Assembly: GCA_016191115.1 (NCBI GenBank)
Contig: JACPPG010000024.1
Span: 184,505 to 248,504 of the forward strand
DNA: 64,000 bases
Direction: 5' to 3'
DNA from: Planctomycetia bacterium
GTDB taxonomy: Bacteria; Planctomycetota; Planctomycetia; Pirellulales; JACPPG01
The notes below the pieces were generated by a model. The model saw only the letters and a list, made by a program, of their open reading frames with translations, had not been told where the DNA came from and did no database searches. Positions within the stretch are counted from its first letter, which is position 1. Every line of letters begins with the position of its first letter. Shown piece after piece: positions 46,635 through 56,980 of the stretch. Made by a program: the position numbers and the translations under genes.

Positions 46635-46666
46635 GCACGCCTTGCGGTGCGCGATTGCGCGGCACC
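46635..46666 (+). promoter_or_regulatory. Candidate activator-binding site (UAS)
   Basis: GCAC at 46635-46638 faces GTGC at 46647-46650 across 8 bases, and GCACC at 46662-46666 follows. The inverted GCAC...GTGC is reminiscent of NtrC-type sites, and the distance of about 150-175 bases upstream of the -24 element fits an enhancer. Such short arms are common in GC-rich DNA, so this is only a candidate. Confidence 0.25.
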
Positions 46667-46755
46667 GACGTAGCTGGCGTGTCGCATGGCTGAGAATCTG
46701 AAGGTGTCGCTCTTGGCCACGTCCGCCCGCGCCAGGGGATTGTGCAACGTTTTAA

Positions 46756-47253
<498 letters not shown>

Positions 47254-47298
47254 GAAGTCATCCGCGGATTTCGCGGATGACGCGGATTTGAAGAAGCG

Positions 47299-47336
47299 GA
47301 GGCGCGTTGCGAAGAGCGCGACGCGCCTCTTTCCTT
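47299..47336 (+). terminator. Rho-independent terminator after PII gene
   Basis: GAGGCGCGTTGCG (47299-47311) pairs with CGCGACGCGCCTC (47317-47329), 13 bp with one wobble and a 5-base loop, followed by TTTCCTT. It lies 46 bases after the PII stop and reads in the same direction. Confidence 0.8.
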
Positions 47337-47435
47337 GAACCCCGCTCAGCCCGCGGATGCAAAAGCGAGGATGTTCCCACGACGGCAGTCTGGCCATCCT
47401 CGTTTCTGCGCAATCTGCGGATAGATCCCCTTGCG

Positions 47436-49034
47436 TCAGCCGCGGACTGCTTCTCCCGCGCGGGGGCCGGCGTTTTTGACTTCCTCGTCGGCAAGCTTTT
47501 CGTAGTGCGCGAAGTTCTTGCGGAACAAGCCCACCAGCTTGCCGGCGGCTCGTTGATACGCCGCAGGGTCGCCCCACGTGTTCTTGGGTTGCAGGATGTT
47601 GTCCGGCACGCCGGGACAGGAAAGCGGGACTTCCAGTCCGAATTGCGGCTCGGTGGTCGTGTCGACGCGCGTTAGCGCGCCGGAGTGAATCGCGTCGATA
47701 ATCGCGCGGGTGTGCGCGAGTTTGATGCGCAATCCGGCGCCAAAGGCTCCGCCCGACCAGCCCGTGTTCACCAGCCAGACCTGTGCCTGGTGGGCGCGGA
47801 TCCGCTCGGCCAGTAGCGTCGCGTACTTGGTCGGGTGCCAGACCATGAATGCGGCGCCGAAGCAGGCCGAGAACGTGGCCACCGGCTCGGTGACGCCTTG
47901 TTCCGTTCCCGCGACCTTGGCCGTATATCCACTCATGAAGTAGTACATGGCCTGCGCGGTCGAGAGCTTGCTGACCGGCGGCAGCACGCCGAAGGCGTCG
48001 GCGGTGAGGAAGATGATATTCGACGGATGGCCGCCGCGGCAAGGAATCTTGGCGTTGGGAATGAACTCGATTGGGTAGCAAGCGCGGGTGTTCTCGGTCA
48101 GGCTCGCATCGTCGTACTTCGGCTCGCGCGTGGCCTCGTCGTAGGCCACGTTTTCCAGGACCGATCCGAAGCGGATGGCTTCATGGATTTCCGGCTCCTC
48201 GGCGGCCGAGAGTCCGATGCACTTGGCGTAGCAGCCCCCTTCGATGTTGAAGACGCCCTGATCGGTCCAGCAATGTTCGTCGTCGCCGATCAACCGGCGG
48301 CGAGGATCGGCCGACAGCGTCGTTTTGCCGGTGCCTGACAGACCAAAGAACAGCGACACGTCGTCGTCGTTTCCTTCATTGGCCGAACAGTGCATCGAGA
48401 GCACGCCTCGCTTGGGCATCAAGTAGTTCATGATGGTGAAGACGCCCTTTTTCATCTCACCGGCGTATTCGGTGCCGAGGATGACGACTTCGCCGCGCTC
48501 GAAGCTGATGTCGATGCTGGTCCGCGAGGTCATGCGCGAGGTGAGCACGTTGGCGGGAAACTCGCCTGCGTTATAGATGATGAAGTCCGGCTCGCCGTAG
48601 AGCGCGAGCTCGGCCGGCGTGGGACGGATCAGCATGTTGTGCATGAAGATCGCATGATAGGGTCGGGCGCAAATCACGCGGACCTTGACGCGGTACCGGG
48701 GATCCCAGCCGGCAAACCCGTCCACGACGTACAGGATGTCGCGCGTGTCGAGGTAGTCGATGGCGCGCTGATGGTTCACAAAGAACGTGTGCTCGTCCAA
48801 CTGGATATTGATGTCTCCCCACCAGACGTCGCGCGAGCTATCGGGATGATCGACGATCCGTTTGTCCTTGGGACTGCGCCCGGTCTTCGCGCCAGAGTGC
48901 GACAATAGCGCGCCCGACGTGACGATCAGCCCCTTATCGCGCAATACGGCATCCTCGTAAAGCCGGGCCGGCGGCGCGTTGCGGAGCACGCGTCGAACGG
49001 AAATGCCGTGGCAACGAAGGTCAAACGATTCCAT
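47436..49034 (-). CDS. pckA: Phosphoenolpyruvate carboxykinase (ATP)
   Basis: This 532-residue protein is a typical ATP-dependent [24 protein letters not shown] near residue 43, [20 protein letters not shown], the kinase-1a loop [16 protein letters not shown], the metal site [11 protein letters not shown], and [20 protein letters not shown] (adenine/kinase end). It converts oxaloacetate and ATP to PEP, ADP and CO2, the first committed gluconeogenic step, in the cytoplasm. ATG 49034 was preferred over an upstream TTG 15 bases earlier. It stands with an HD hydrolase gene 28 bases upstream on the same strand; a metabolic link is not evident. Confidence 0.97.
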   Translation of the reverse strand: MESFDLRCHGISVRRVLRNAPPARLYEDAVLRDKGLIVTSGALLSHSGAKTGRSPKDKRIVDHPDSSRDVWWGDINIQLDEHTFFVNHQRAIDYLDTRDILYVVDGFAGWDPRYRVKVRVICARPYHAIFMHNMLIRPTPAELALYGEPDFIIYNAGEFPANVLTSRMTSRTSIDISFERGEVVILGTEYAGEMKKGVFTIMNYLMPKRGVLSMHCSANEGNDDDVSLFFGLSGTGKTTLSADPRRRLIGDDEHCWTDQGVFNIEGGCYAKCIGLSAAEEPEIHEAIRFGSVLENVAYDEATREPKYDDASLTENTRACYPIEFIPNAKIPCRGGHPSNIIFLTADAFGVLPPVSKLSTAQAMYYFMSGYTAKVAGTEQGVTEPVATFSACFGAAFMVWHPTKYATLLAERIRAHQAQVWLVNTGWSGGAFGAGLRIKLAHTRAIIDAIHSGALTRVDTTTEPQFGLEVPLSCPGVPDNILQPKNTWGDPAAYQRAAGKLVGLFRKNFAHYEKLADEEVKNAGPRAGEAVRG

Positions 49035-49062
49035 GGCGCTCTCTTCCAATCCGCCCGGCGGA

Positions 49063-49632
49063 CTACGCGGGCATCGGGCTTTCCAGGCCGAGCGCGCCGG
49101 CGATCGACTGCATGGCGTCGATCACGAACTGGATGTGCTCGTCCAGGTCAACTCCCAGGTCTTCGGCTCCGCGGCGAATATCGTCGCGATTGACGGCCGC
49201 CGCGAAGGACTTTTGCTTCAGCTTCTTGCGGACGCTCGCGGCCTGCATGCCCGCCAGCCTCTCCGGGCGAACCATCGCTACCGCGGTAACGAATCCGGCC
49301 AGCTCATCGCAAGCATAGAGCGCCTTATCGAGGCGCGAGCGGCGTGGGCAATCCGGCAGATAGTCCGCGTGGGACTTGATCGCGTGGATGACTTCGGCCG
49401 GATAACCGTGTTCGGCAAGAATAGCCGCGCCCTTGAGCGGATGGTCCGGCGGATGCGGCCACCGCTCGTAGTCGAAATCGTGCAACAGGCCGACGATGCC
49501 CCAGGTCTCCTCGTCCTCGCCGAAGCGGCGGGCGTAAGCCCGCATCGCCGCTTCGACGGCCAGCATGTGCTTTCGCAGGCTGTCGCTGCCGGTGTACTGG
49601 CAAACGAGTCGATAGGCTTCGGGTCGGTTCAC
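49063..49632 (-). CDS. HD-domain phosphohydrolase (COG2316-like)
   Basis: This protein of about 189 residues has an HD domain: [20 protein letters not shown] (first His), [20 protein letters not shown] (HD pair) and [20 protein letters not shown] with the later [14 protein letters not shown] (last Asp). The organisation matches the COG2316 group of predicted hydrolases. GTG 49632 ([18 protein letters not shown]) was chosen because relatives begin with a similar NREEAL stretch; GTG 49683 would add 17 residues. The substrate is unknown, probably a phosphorylated nucleotide or similar. It shares strand with pckA. Confidence 0.85.
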   Translation of the reverse strand: MNRPEAYRLVCQYTGSDSLRKHMLAVEAAMRAYARRFGEDEETWGIVGLLHDFDYERWPHPPDHPLKGAAILAEHGYPAEVIHAIKSHADYLPDCPRRSRLDKALYACDELAGFVTAVAMVRPERLAGMQAASVRKKLKQKSFAAAVNRDDIRRGAEDLGVDLDEHIQFVIDAMQSIAGALGLESPMPA

Positions 49633-49726
49633 GATTCGTGCGTTTGTGGTCCGCGAGCTTGCGGTTGATTCCGCATCATGCACGGCTGGCGACGCACGAA
49701 CGTGACGAACGCTCGGGCTGTCGCGA

Positions 49727-51346
49727 CTAGCGGCGCGTTGCTTCCGCGGGTTTCGTGTCGGCGGCGGCCGTTTGCAGCTCGCGCCACGGCTTGGCGGCTT
49801 GGTAGCTTTGCAGTTCCTTAGTGAGCGCAGGGCGGAGGGCGTCGTCGCCCAGTGCGATGGCCTTCTTCGACCATTCTATGGCGGTGTTGAAGTCGCCCGT
49901 TTCGGCGTAGCCCGCCGCAAGCGTGCTCAAGATATGCGGCTGCTTGTACTCGGTTTCCTCGCACGCCTGCTTGGCCAGCTCGATGGCACGGCCTCCATCG
50001 CGAATTGCCTCGTCCGGCGAGGTCGCCAGCACCCACGCCAGGTTGTTGAGCACGCCGCTATCCCCGGGTTTCTCCCGCAGGGCCCCTTCGTAGTCGGCGA
50101 CCGCCTCGCGCTGCTTTCCTAGATTCAGGTAGGCGTCGCCGCGGCCGCGGTAGGCCATCCAGTTCTTCGCGTCCGCTTCGAGGGCCTCATCATAGATGCG
50201 AACGGCCTCGGCGTGCTTGCCTTCCAACACGCGGACCGCGGCAAGCTGCAAGGGGACGCTCACGTCGTTGGGTTCCAACTTCCGCACCAGTTGCAGGTCG
50301 CTGGCTGCCGCCGCGAATTTCTTGCTTTCCGCCAATAGCGCGGCCCGCTGCCGCAGCGCCGGCACCAGGCCGGGGCGCAGCGAGATCGCCTTGTCCAAGT
50401 CCTCAAGGGCCTGCTCGGGATGATCGGGGATCGCCACCTCGGCCCGCAGCAACAGCGCCGGCAGATTCTCCGGGTCAAGGCGCAGGGCTTCGCTGAAGTC
50501 GGCCAGTCCCGCCGCGGTGTCGCCCGATAACACGTTGACCCGCCCGCGCTCGAGCAGCACGCCGACGGATTCAGGCGCAAGCTCGGCGGCGCGGCCAAAG
50601 CTGGCGCGCGCCTCGTCCCACTTTTCCTCGGACGCCAGGACCATGCCCCGCGCCTCGTGCGTGGCCGCGTCGTCAGGCTCGAGCTTCAGCGCGGCGTCGA
50701 AATCAGCGAGCGCGCCGGCCTGGTCCTTAAGGGCCAGCTTGACGGCGCCACGGGCCCGCAATGGCTTCGGATCGCGCGGCACCAGACGCACGGCCTCGTC
50801 GAGGTCGGCCAGCCCCTCTTCTCGCGTTTCACGGATGCCGCCGCGCAAGAGCAGGGCCTCGGCTTGCCGCTCGGGCTCGTCGGCCGTCAGTCGCACGACT
50901 TCGTCAATCGCCGAGACGGCGCGTTTTCGATCACCACCGGGCAGGGTCTGCAGCCGGGCCACGAGCAATTGGGCCTCGACCAACGTGGCATCGTACTGCA
51001 GGGCCCTTTCGAGGTCCGCCAGAGCGATCTGACGCATCTGGGGCCATTGCGGCGGCGCCGCGGCCCGGCCAAAGATCATTTCCGATACGCTGCTTCCGCG
51101 TTCCACGAGCGCGGAAGCCAGCACGTGCTTGGCAAACTCCTGATTCTTTTCGCCAAGCCCTTTGTCGAGAGCACCTTCGCAGAGGGTTACAACGGTGTTC
51201 AAGTCGCGGATGCTGCGCGCGGTCAGCTTGAGCTCGATGGCGCGGTCAAGGTCCGCCTGTCCCTCGGCGCTGTCCGAGGCCCAGGAGCACGGGGCGGCAA
51301 ATAAAAGAACGCAACCGACGGTCGCGGCGGCGAATGGCACACGCAT
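49727..51346 (-). CDS. Secreted TPR-repeat protein
   Basis: This 539-residue protein starts at ATG 51346 (MRVPFAAATVGCVLLFAAPC) with GGGAG 8 bases upstream and a signal peptide cleaved near SWA. The mature part has about ten tetratricopeptide repeats (AGALADFDAALKLEPDDAAT, ADFSEALRLDPENLPALLLR, AVRIYDEALEADAKNWMAYR, NNLAWVLATSPDEAIRDGGR). It ends in a low-complexity tail. Periplasmic protein-protein scaffold; no enzymatic motif. It lies between the HD gene and the ABC-transporter pair on the same strand but with gaps on both sides. Confidence 0.88.
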   Translation of the reverse strand: MRVPFAAATVGCVLLFAAPCSWASDSAEGQADLDRAIELKLTARSIRDLNTVVTLCEGALDKGLGEKNQEFAKHVLASALVERGSSVSEMIFGRAAAPPQWPQMRQIALADLERALQYDATLVEAQLLVARLQTLPGGDRKRAVSAIDEVVRLTADEPERQAEALLLRGGIRETREEGLADLDEAVRLVPRDPKPLRARGAVKLALKDQAGALADFDAALKLEPDDAATHEARGMVLASEEKWDEARASFGRAAELAPESVGVLLERGRVNVLSGDTAAGLADFSEALRLDPENLPALLLRAEVAIPDHPEQALEDLDKAISLRPGLVPALRQRAALLAESKKFAAAASDLQLVRKLEPNDVSVPLQLAAVRVLEGKHAEAVRIYDEALEADAKNWMAYRGRGDAYLNLGKQREAVADYEGALREKPGDSGVLNNLAWVLATSPDEAIRDGGRAIELAKQACEETEYKQPHILSTLAAGYAETGDFNTAIEWSKKAIALGDDALRPALTKELQSYQAAKPWRELQTAAADTKPAEATRR

Positions 51347-51491
51347 TGGATCACTCCCTGTCGACTTCCTTGGCAAACCCTGTGGCCCTCCGTGGCACAC
51401 GCACCTCGGGCGTGCTCTAGGGCTATTATGGCCGCAATCGGCGTTTGACGCCATCCGAGTCAGTTGACCTAAATGCCAGCAGCTCTTTCGC

Positions 51492-52319
51492 TTACAGCGG
51501 GGCCGGTAAATCGCGCCGGCAAAAAACGAGGGCTGCCGCCGCGTATCCCGCCAGGCCCAGGCCGATCAGCACGCCGTTGTACTGCCAAGAGAGTGCCCAA
51601 CTTCCCGGAGCTTCGGCGATCAAGGCCTGCGGCTCGAAGGCCGTTAGGAACGACAGGTTGAGGAGCCAATGGAAGCGGTCCACCAGTCGGCCGACGACCT
51701 TTACCACCAGCTCGATCACGTAGAACCCGCCCATGATACCGATCGTTCGCCAGCGGTAGTTGTCCCACGATGACACGACCGTGCTGACTCCGGCCAAAAA
51801 CACCATGACGGCGAAGAGATTGATCGCGCCGGGCAGAAACGTCATCCAGCCGAGCGACTCGTGCAGCCTGACGGTAGCCAGCCCGGCACACGTCCCCGCC
51901 AGGGCGGCGGCAGCCATGACGGCGGCGCCCGACAGCGTCGTCACGGCCTGCGTGAAGAGGACAGAGATGCGCCGCACCGGCTGCGCGAGCAGCATTTCCA
52001 TGGTACCGCGACCGATTTCGCCGCTGACGGCGTCCGATCCCCGGCCGACGGCCCAGATCGTCGTCGCGAAGATCACGACAGGATCGACGTAGGCCATGGA
52101 AATCCGGCCGACGGGCGTCGCGACGCTACCGAAAGGAACGCCCGAGAGTTTTTCGAACGCCGGCGGCAATGTCTGCAAAAACACGCCCAGCGGCCCCAGC
52201 TCGATCAAGCTCGACAGATACACAAACAGCCAGTTGAAGCCGAACAAGAGCGCCGTCATGCACACAAGGAGCACGCGGGCGTCGCCGATGGCCTTGCGCC
52301 AAAGCGCTTTGTTCAGCAT
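51492..52319 (-). CDS. ABC-2 type transporter permease
   Basis: This 275-residue membrane protein has about six helices (VLLVCMTALLFGFNWLFVYL, VVIFATTIWAVGRGSDAVSG, AAVMAAAALAGTCAGLATV, AINLFAVMVFLAGVSTVVSS, IGIMGGFYVIELVVKVVG, GVLIGLGLAGYAAAALVF). GSDAVSGEIGRGTMEMLLAQ is the cytoplasmic loop typical of ABC-2 permeases (SGExxxGTxExLLxxP). Its ATG overlaps the last 7 bases of the ATPase gene, so the two are coupled. Together they make an exporter-type transporter of unknown substrate. Confidence 0.9.
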   Translation of the reverse strand: MLNKALWRKAIGDARVLLVCMTALLFGFNWLFVYLSSLIELGPLGVFLQTLPPAFEKLSGVPFGSVATPVGRISMAYVDPVVIFATTIWAVGRGSDAVSGEIGRGTMEMLLAQPVRRISVLFTQAVTTLSGAAVMAAAALAGTCAGLATVRLHESLGWMTFLPGAINLFAVMVFLAGVSTVVSSWDNYRWRTIGIMGGFYVIELVVKVVGRLVDRFHWLLNLSFLTAFEPQALIAEAPGSWALSWQYNGVLIGLGLAGYAAAALVFCRRDLPAPL

Positions 52320-53200
52320 CGTTCCGCTCCGGCGGCGTGGTATCGGTCGTAAATCGCGCGTAGCCGGACCGGCTCGACGCGGACCTCGGCCAACGGCAAC
52401 GTGGCGAGCCATCCCAAAAGCGGCGCGAGCTCGCCAGGCGTTTCGATCAGCACCGATTCATGGCCGTTGCGATGAATGTGGATGTCGTGCTCGAGCGCGC
52501 CCGGAACGGGCGGCATCTCTCCCGTTAACCGGGCACTGATGCGGTGCTGCCGAAGCAATTCGGCCATTACTTGCGTGTGGACCAGCCGGCCCTTGCGCAG
52601 AATGCAGACCCGGTCGCACGTCTCCTCGACCTCTTCCAGCACGTGCGACGAAAAAATCACGGTGCGGCCGGCCCGCTTCGCTTCACGAACGATCGCCACA
52701 ACGTCGCCGCGGACCGTCGGATCGAGGTTGGCCGTGGGCTCGTCGAGCACCACGAGCGGCGTGTCGGCCGCCAACACGGCCGCCAGCGCCAGCTTTTGCC
52801 GCATGCCGGTCGAAAATGTAGACACCTGCCCGGAAAGGTCCAGGGCCAGGCGGTCGGCAAAGGCAAGTGCCCTTCGCAAATCGGCGCCGCGGCGCACGTC
52901 GCAAAAGAAGCGCAGCACGTCGCGGCCACGCATCTGCGAGAACAACCGCGCGTCGCCCGGGAGATACGCGACCCGCTCGTGAACCGCCACGCTTTGGTGG
53001 TAGCAGTCCAGCCCGTCGATCGTGGCTGAACCGGCGGTGGGCCTCAGATAGCCCATCAGCAGCCGGAGAAGCGTGGTCTTGCCGGAGCCGTTGGGCCCCA
53101 GCAGCCCGAAAACCTCGCCCTGCTCAACGCGCAGGTCGCAATGATCGAGCGCGGTCGTTTGGCTGTAGATCTTGGTGAGGGATCGGGTTTCGACCAGCAC
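52313..53200 (-). CDS. ABC transporter ATP-binding protein
   Basis: This 295-residue protein starts at GTG 53200 (VLVETRSLTKIYSQTTALDH), AGGG 9 bases upstream. The frame is open for 77 codons more, but these pass through a MITE-like repeat and are not family-like. Motifs: Walker A GLLGPNGSGKTTLLRLL, signature STGMRQKLALAA (variant of LSGGQ), Walker B LVVLDEPTANLDP, and the H-loop FSSHVLEEVEETC. The C-terminal 80 residues are the usual extension of ABC-2 ATPases. It drives the permease encoded next. Confidence 0.94.
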   Translation of the reverse strand: MLVETRSLTKIYSQTTALDHCDLRVEQGEVFGLLGPNGSGKTTLLRLLMGYLRPTAGSATIDGLDCYHQSVAVHERVAYLPGDARLFSQMRGRDVLRFFCDVRRGADLRRALAFADRLALDLSGQVSTFSTGMRQKLALAAVLAADTPLVVLDEPTANLDPTVRGDVVAIVREAKRAGRTVIFSSHVLEEVEETCDRVCILRKGRLVHTQVMAELLRQHRISARLTGEMPPVPGALEHDIHIHRNGHESVLIETPGELAPLLGWLATLPLAEVRVEPVRLRAIYDRYHAAGAERC

Positions 53201-53509
53201 TCGGATGCACCCTGCAACAGAGGAAACAGAGGAAGCAGACGGCGAAGCGGCGCGTTTGCGGTTATCGAGCCCTTCATTGTTGACGGGCTCCGCCGACCTG
53301 GCAAGCGGTGACTCAGTCGCCCCAGGGTCATTCTGTTTTTCAAAATGGCGAGGCGGGAAAATGGGACTGGCTCCGAGCATAAACAGCGCAAGTCCTGTCA
53401 GACCAACGTTGCGTCTCGGTGCCTGTCCCACTTTCCCGCCGGTGCGCCGCCGGCAAGCTTAAATCTGTGAACGGCCCTGTCAGTCGCCCACATGCGCGAG
53501 GCGACGCGG
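53201..53509. other. Intergenic region with MITE-like element
   Basis: These 309 bases between the ABC operon start and the kinase stop carry the 157-bp element at 53323-53479. The segment 53215-53245 is a short purine-rich repeat (ACAGAGGAAACAGAGGAAGC). No gene is present. Confidence 0.55.
53323..53479 (+). mobile_element. MITE-like palindromic element, copy 2
   Basis: This 157-bp copy begins CAGGGTCATTC and ends GAACGGCCCTG, and differs from copy 1 (4399-4555) at about 4 positions. It is bounded on both sides by the exact 10-bp sequence TCAGTCGCCC (53313-53322 and 53480-53489), as expected of target-site duplication. It lies 123 bases upstream of the ABC ATPase start, on the side where the promoter should be. 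It encodes no protein. Confidence 0.8.
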
Positions 53510-56500
53510 TTATTGCCGATCCGCCGACCACAAACGCAACTCGCCAGCGGCAGTGGCGGCAGTCACTGAGAACGCCGCCAGGGTTCGCCCGTCCTCGGAG
53601 AAGCGCATGGCGACGACGGAGCCTGACAGATTGTCGAAGCGGATCGTCTCCTGACCCGTGGCCGCGTACCACAGCGACACAAGTCCTTCTTGCGTGCCGG
53701 TGGCCAACGTTCGGCCGTCGGGCGACAGGGCGAGCATCGTCACTTGTCCTTCCGGTCTGATCGTATGCAGCGACTGGTTGCGGCGAACGTCCAATACCTC
53801 GACCCCGTGACTGGTGGGAACAGCCAGGACCGAGCCGTCCGCCGAGAATGCGGCAGGTAGTGCCGGTCCATCGGGCACGTCGATGGCTCGCCCTGTGCCC
53901 GCCTCGGTGTCGGTCAGCCAAAGCGTTTTTTCCGGCCCGCTGTGCAGCAACAGGTGGCCGGTGGGCGACAACGCCATCGTCGGCGTGCTGTAAAAGCGAT
54001 GGCCCGAGGAAGTCCATCCAGGGACCTTCACGGATACTTTCTCTTCACCCGTGCGACGGTCCCACACGACGATATTCCCTCCGTCCACGGCGGCCGCGAT
54101 CACGATCCCATCCGCCGAGCAACAGAGATATCGCGTCACGCCAACGGCGTTCGACAAGCCAACGTCTGAGCCCAGCGTTCCCCAGCACGTTTGCCCCGAC
54201 GGGGCATCGGACGTCGCAAAGAAGGGGATGCCCGTCGCGTCATCGAGCCAAATTCCAAAGACGCGCTGCACGCCGGCGAAGGTCGCGCAGCGCTGCGCTG
54301 AAACCGTATCCCAAAGATCGACGCAAGCGTCGCCCGCGCAAACGGCCATCCGGCTCAGGTCGGACGACAGGGCCACGCGGCAGCTCTCGAAACAATTGTT
54401 GCCAAGATCGACGTGACAGCGAATGATGGCGTTTCCGGCGCCACGTTCAGCGAGGCCCCAGATCCGCACGGTTCCGTCGTAACTGGCCGAAGCGAGGCGG
54501 CTGCCGTCAGGCGAAAACGCTATGTCCTGAATGCGCGCGGTGTGGCCGACTAACATTCGTTCGGCGCGACCGTGCTCGCTTGCAGTGGCCGGTTTCTCAT
54601 GTGACCCGCCAGGCTGCTGTGTGGCCGATTCCCGGTGCGCCGCGCCGGAGTTCGTCGGACGAGGCGGCGGCAACGTCGCGGCCATGTTCCAGACTCGCAC
54701 CATGCGATCATAGCCACCCGTCGCCAGACACTGTCCGTCGCGCGACGCGGCCACGGCCAACAGCCCCTCGGTATGTCCACGAAACCTGAACACAGGTTCG
54801 AGCGTCGCGGCGTCCCATAGGGTTGCCTGCCCATCGGCGCCGGCGGTGGCCATCATCGAACGCGCGCCGACGAACGTCATGTCATCCGCTTCGGCCGTCA
54901 GGCGAGATGCCTCCTCCCACGTGTCCGTGTGGTACACGACGAGCCTTCGGGGACGGGCATTGACGGTGACCGCCAGCAGGCGGCCATCCGAGCTCCACGA
55001 CAAGGAAAAAATGCAGTCGTGCCCCGCATTGAGCGTTTTTTGACTCTCGCCTGTCGACGCGCGCCAAACAATGACCTGCCCGGAACGATCGCCCGAGGCC
55101 AGGAATTCTCCGTCAGGCGAGATCGCCACGGCATGCACTTCGTCTCGGTGGTCGCGTAGAACGTGAGATTCGTTGCCGGAGGCGGTCTCCCAGATCCGCA
55201 CCGTCTGATCGCAACTGGCGGTGGCAAGCCGCTTTCCATCGGGGAAGAAGGCGACCCCATTGACGCACGCCGCATGACCGGCGAAGGGCACGAGGGGCCT
55301 GCCGCTGCCGACATCCCACAGTCGGCACTTAGCGTCCTGCCCCCCGGTCGCCACCAGACGACCGTCCGGCGAGAACTCGACGCAGTATGCCTCGTCGTGG
55401 GCCACGAGCGTCACGTCCGCTTCCCGCAATGCACGATTCAGATAGTGCCAATCAAACCCGCGCAGCCTCGACCATGGCGACCGGCCTTCGTATTCGGCGA
55501 GCAAAGCGGTCGCCTGTTCGACGTCCCCGTGGCGGTAGGCGTCAAATGCCAGTTTCATGCGCGAAGCGTACAGGTACGCATTGGCGATTTCCTCCTGCCG
55601 GAGGGCAACCTGTCGGTCCTCGTCGGATTTTTGCCGGGCGCCCTCGGCGATCTCCCGCTGCGCGTCGCTAACGGCCAGCGCCTCGGACAACTTATGAATG
55701 AACAGGGCCGAGCCGCCGCCGATGGTCATTACGGCCAGCGCGCTAACGGCCACGAGCGCCGCCACGGCCGGGTGCCGGCGAACCCACTTTTCCGCGCGCT
55801 GACGTCGCGACAGCGGCCTGGCCTGCGTTGGTTTGAGCGTCAGAAAACGGCGCAGGTCGGCGGCCAACGCCGCGCACGAACCGTAGCGCAATCGGCCCTG
55901 CTTCTCCAGGCACCTCGCGCAGATCGCCTCGAGGTCCGCCGGAACGTCGCGACGCAGCCGGTGCAGGGCGATCGGCTCTTCGTCGCGCACTTTTTGCCAC
56001 GTGTCGAGGTCGGTGCTGCCGCGGAACGGTGGGCGGCCGACTAGCAATTCGTACAGCATGGCTCCCAACGCGTGGACATCGGTCCATGGCCCCACGTCGG
56101 CCGAATCGCCGGCCGCTTGCTCGGGCGCCATGTAGGACAGCGTGCCCAAAAGCGCGCCCACGTTGGTGCTGAGCGTCTCGCCGTCCTGGCCGATCAGCTT
56201 GGCCAGCCCGAAGTCGGTCACCTTGGGCACAAAATCGAGGACGCCACCGCTGGAGATCAAGGGCGCCGCTTCGGCGGCGAAGCGAATGCCGCGCGGCTCC
56301 AAAAGGACGTTGCTCGGCTTCAGGTCCCGGTGCAAGATGCCCTGCTCGTGCGCGTAGTGAACCGCCAGGGCCAACTGCTCGACGATGCTGGCGGCCATTT
56401 CCGCTGGCACGGCGTCCGCGCGGTCGCGGAGCCACTCGGCCAGGGTCGGTCCAGGGCAATAGGCCGATGCGATGTAGCAAACGGGCCCGATTTCCCCGAC

Positions 56501-56980
56501 CTCCAGCACGGGAACGACGTTGGGATGCGTCAGCCGCGCCGTCGCCTGCGACTCGCGGAGGAATCGCCGCCGCAGCGAGGGATTGAGCAACGTCTCGGGA
56601 CGAGGCAGCTTCAGAGCAACATGCCGCTTCAAGACGGGATCGTGAACCAGTAGCACGACGCCGTGTCCGCCATGCCCCAATTGCCGCAGGACCACAAACC
56701 GTCCCAGTCGTTTGGGCAGGGAAGCAAGGCCATCGGCGGGCACGTCGGCGGCGTTCTCGACAGGCACTTGCCAGCCGACGCCGCGCATGGCGGCGAGCAG
56801 CTCAAGCAGGGACTTGCCCTCCCGCAATCGGTCCGCCAGGTCCGGCGACACGTCCTCGGACGCTTCCGATGCGCCCGGCGTGGGATCGCCGTCGCTGATG
56901 GCTTGCTCGTACTCAACGAGAAGTCTCAGTAGCTCTTCTTCGTCGGGCGTGAGGCGCGTCAGGCCGTCAAAGTCGTCCAT
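53510..56980 (-). CDS. Membrane Ser/Thr protein kinase with WD40 propeller
   Basis: This 1156-residue protein has an N-terminal helical region (residues 1-70; LLRLLVEYEQAISDGD, SPDLADRLREGKSLLELLAA), a protein kinase domain (about 95-370) with LGHGGHGVVLLV, VALKLPRP, HRDLKPSNVLLEP, VTDFGLAKLIG and TLSYMAPEQ, a transmembrane helix (AALVAVSALAVMTIGGGSAL, near 420) and two WD40 propeller stretches (about 540-1156; GQDAKCRLWDVGSGRP, SCDQTVRIWETASG, GYDRMVRVWNMAA, SYDGTVRIWGLAE). All catalytic residues are present. The propeller should face the periplasm. Its start overlaps the ECF sigma gene by 14 bases, so the two form a pair. Confidence 0.93.
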   Translation of the reverse strand: MDDFDGLTRLTPDEEELLRLLVEYEQAISDGDPTPGASEASEDVSPDLADRLREGKSLLELLAAMRGVGWQVPVENAADVPADGLASLPKRLGRFVVLRQLGHGGHGVVLLVHDPVLKRHVALKLPRPETLLNPSLRRRFLRESQATARLTHPNVVPVLEVGEIGPVCYIASAYCPGPTLAEWLRDRADAVPAEMAASIVEQLALAVHYAHEQGILHRDLKPSNVLLEPRGIRFAAEAAPLISSGGVLDFVPKVTDFGLAKLIGQDGETLSTNVGALLGTLSYMAPEQAAGDSADVGPWTDVHALGAMLYELLVGRPPFRGSTDLDTWQKVRDEEPIALHRLRRDVPADLEAICARCLEKQGRLRYGSCAALAADLRRFLTLKPTQARPLSRRQRAEKWVRRHPAVAALVAVSALAVMTIGGGSALFIHKLSEALAVSDAQREIAEGARQKSDEDRQVALRQEEIANAYLYASRMKLAFDAYRHGDVEQATALLAEYEGRSPWSRLRGFDWHYLNRALREADVTLVAHDEAYCVEFSPDGRLVATGGQDAKCRLWDVGSGRPLVPFAGHAACVNGVAFFPDGKRLATASCDQTVRIWETASGNESHVLRDHRDEVHAVAISPDGEFLASGDRSGQVIVWRASTGESQKTLNAGHDCIFSLSWSSDGRLLAVTVNARPRRLVVYHTDTWEEASRLTAEADDMTFVGARSMMATAGADGQATLWDAATLEPVFRFRGHTEGLLAVAASRDGQCLATGGYDRMVRVWNMAATLPPPRPTNSGAAHRESATQQPGGSHEKPATASEHGRAERMLVGHTARIQDIAFSPDGSRLASASYDGTVRIWGLAERGAGNAIIRCHVDLGNNCFESCRVALSSDLSRMAVCAGDACVDLWDTVSAQRCATFAGVQRVFGIWLDDATGIPFFATSDAPSGQTCWGTLGSDVGLSNAVGVTRYLCCSADGIVIAAAVDGGNIVVWDRRTGEEKVSVKVPGWTSSGHRFYSTPTMALSPTGHLLLHSGPEKTLWLTDTEAGTGRAIDVPDGPALPAAFSADGSVLAVPTSHGVEVLDVRRNQSLHTIRPEGQVTMLALSPDGRTLATGTQEGLVSLWYAATGQETIRFDNLSGSVVAMRFSEDGRTLAAFSVTAATAAGELRLWSADRQ

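Noticed and set aside
53201..53431. Upstream extension of the ABC ATPase
   Set aside because: The 77 codons pass through the MITE-like element and are unlike ABC ATPase N-termini; GTG 53200 has a ribosome site and family-like sequence.
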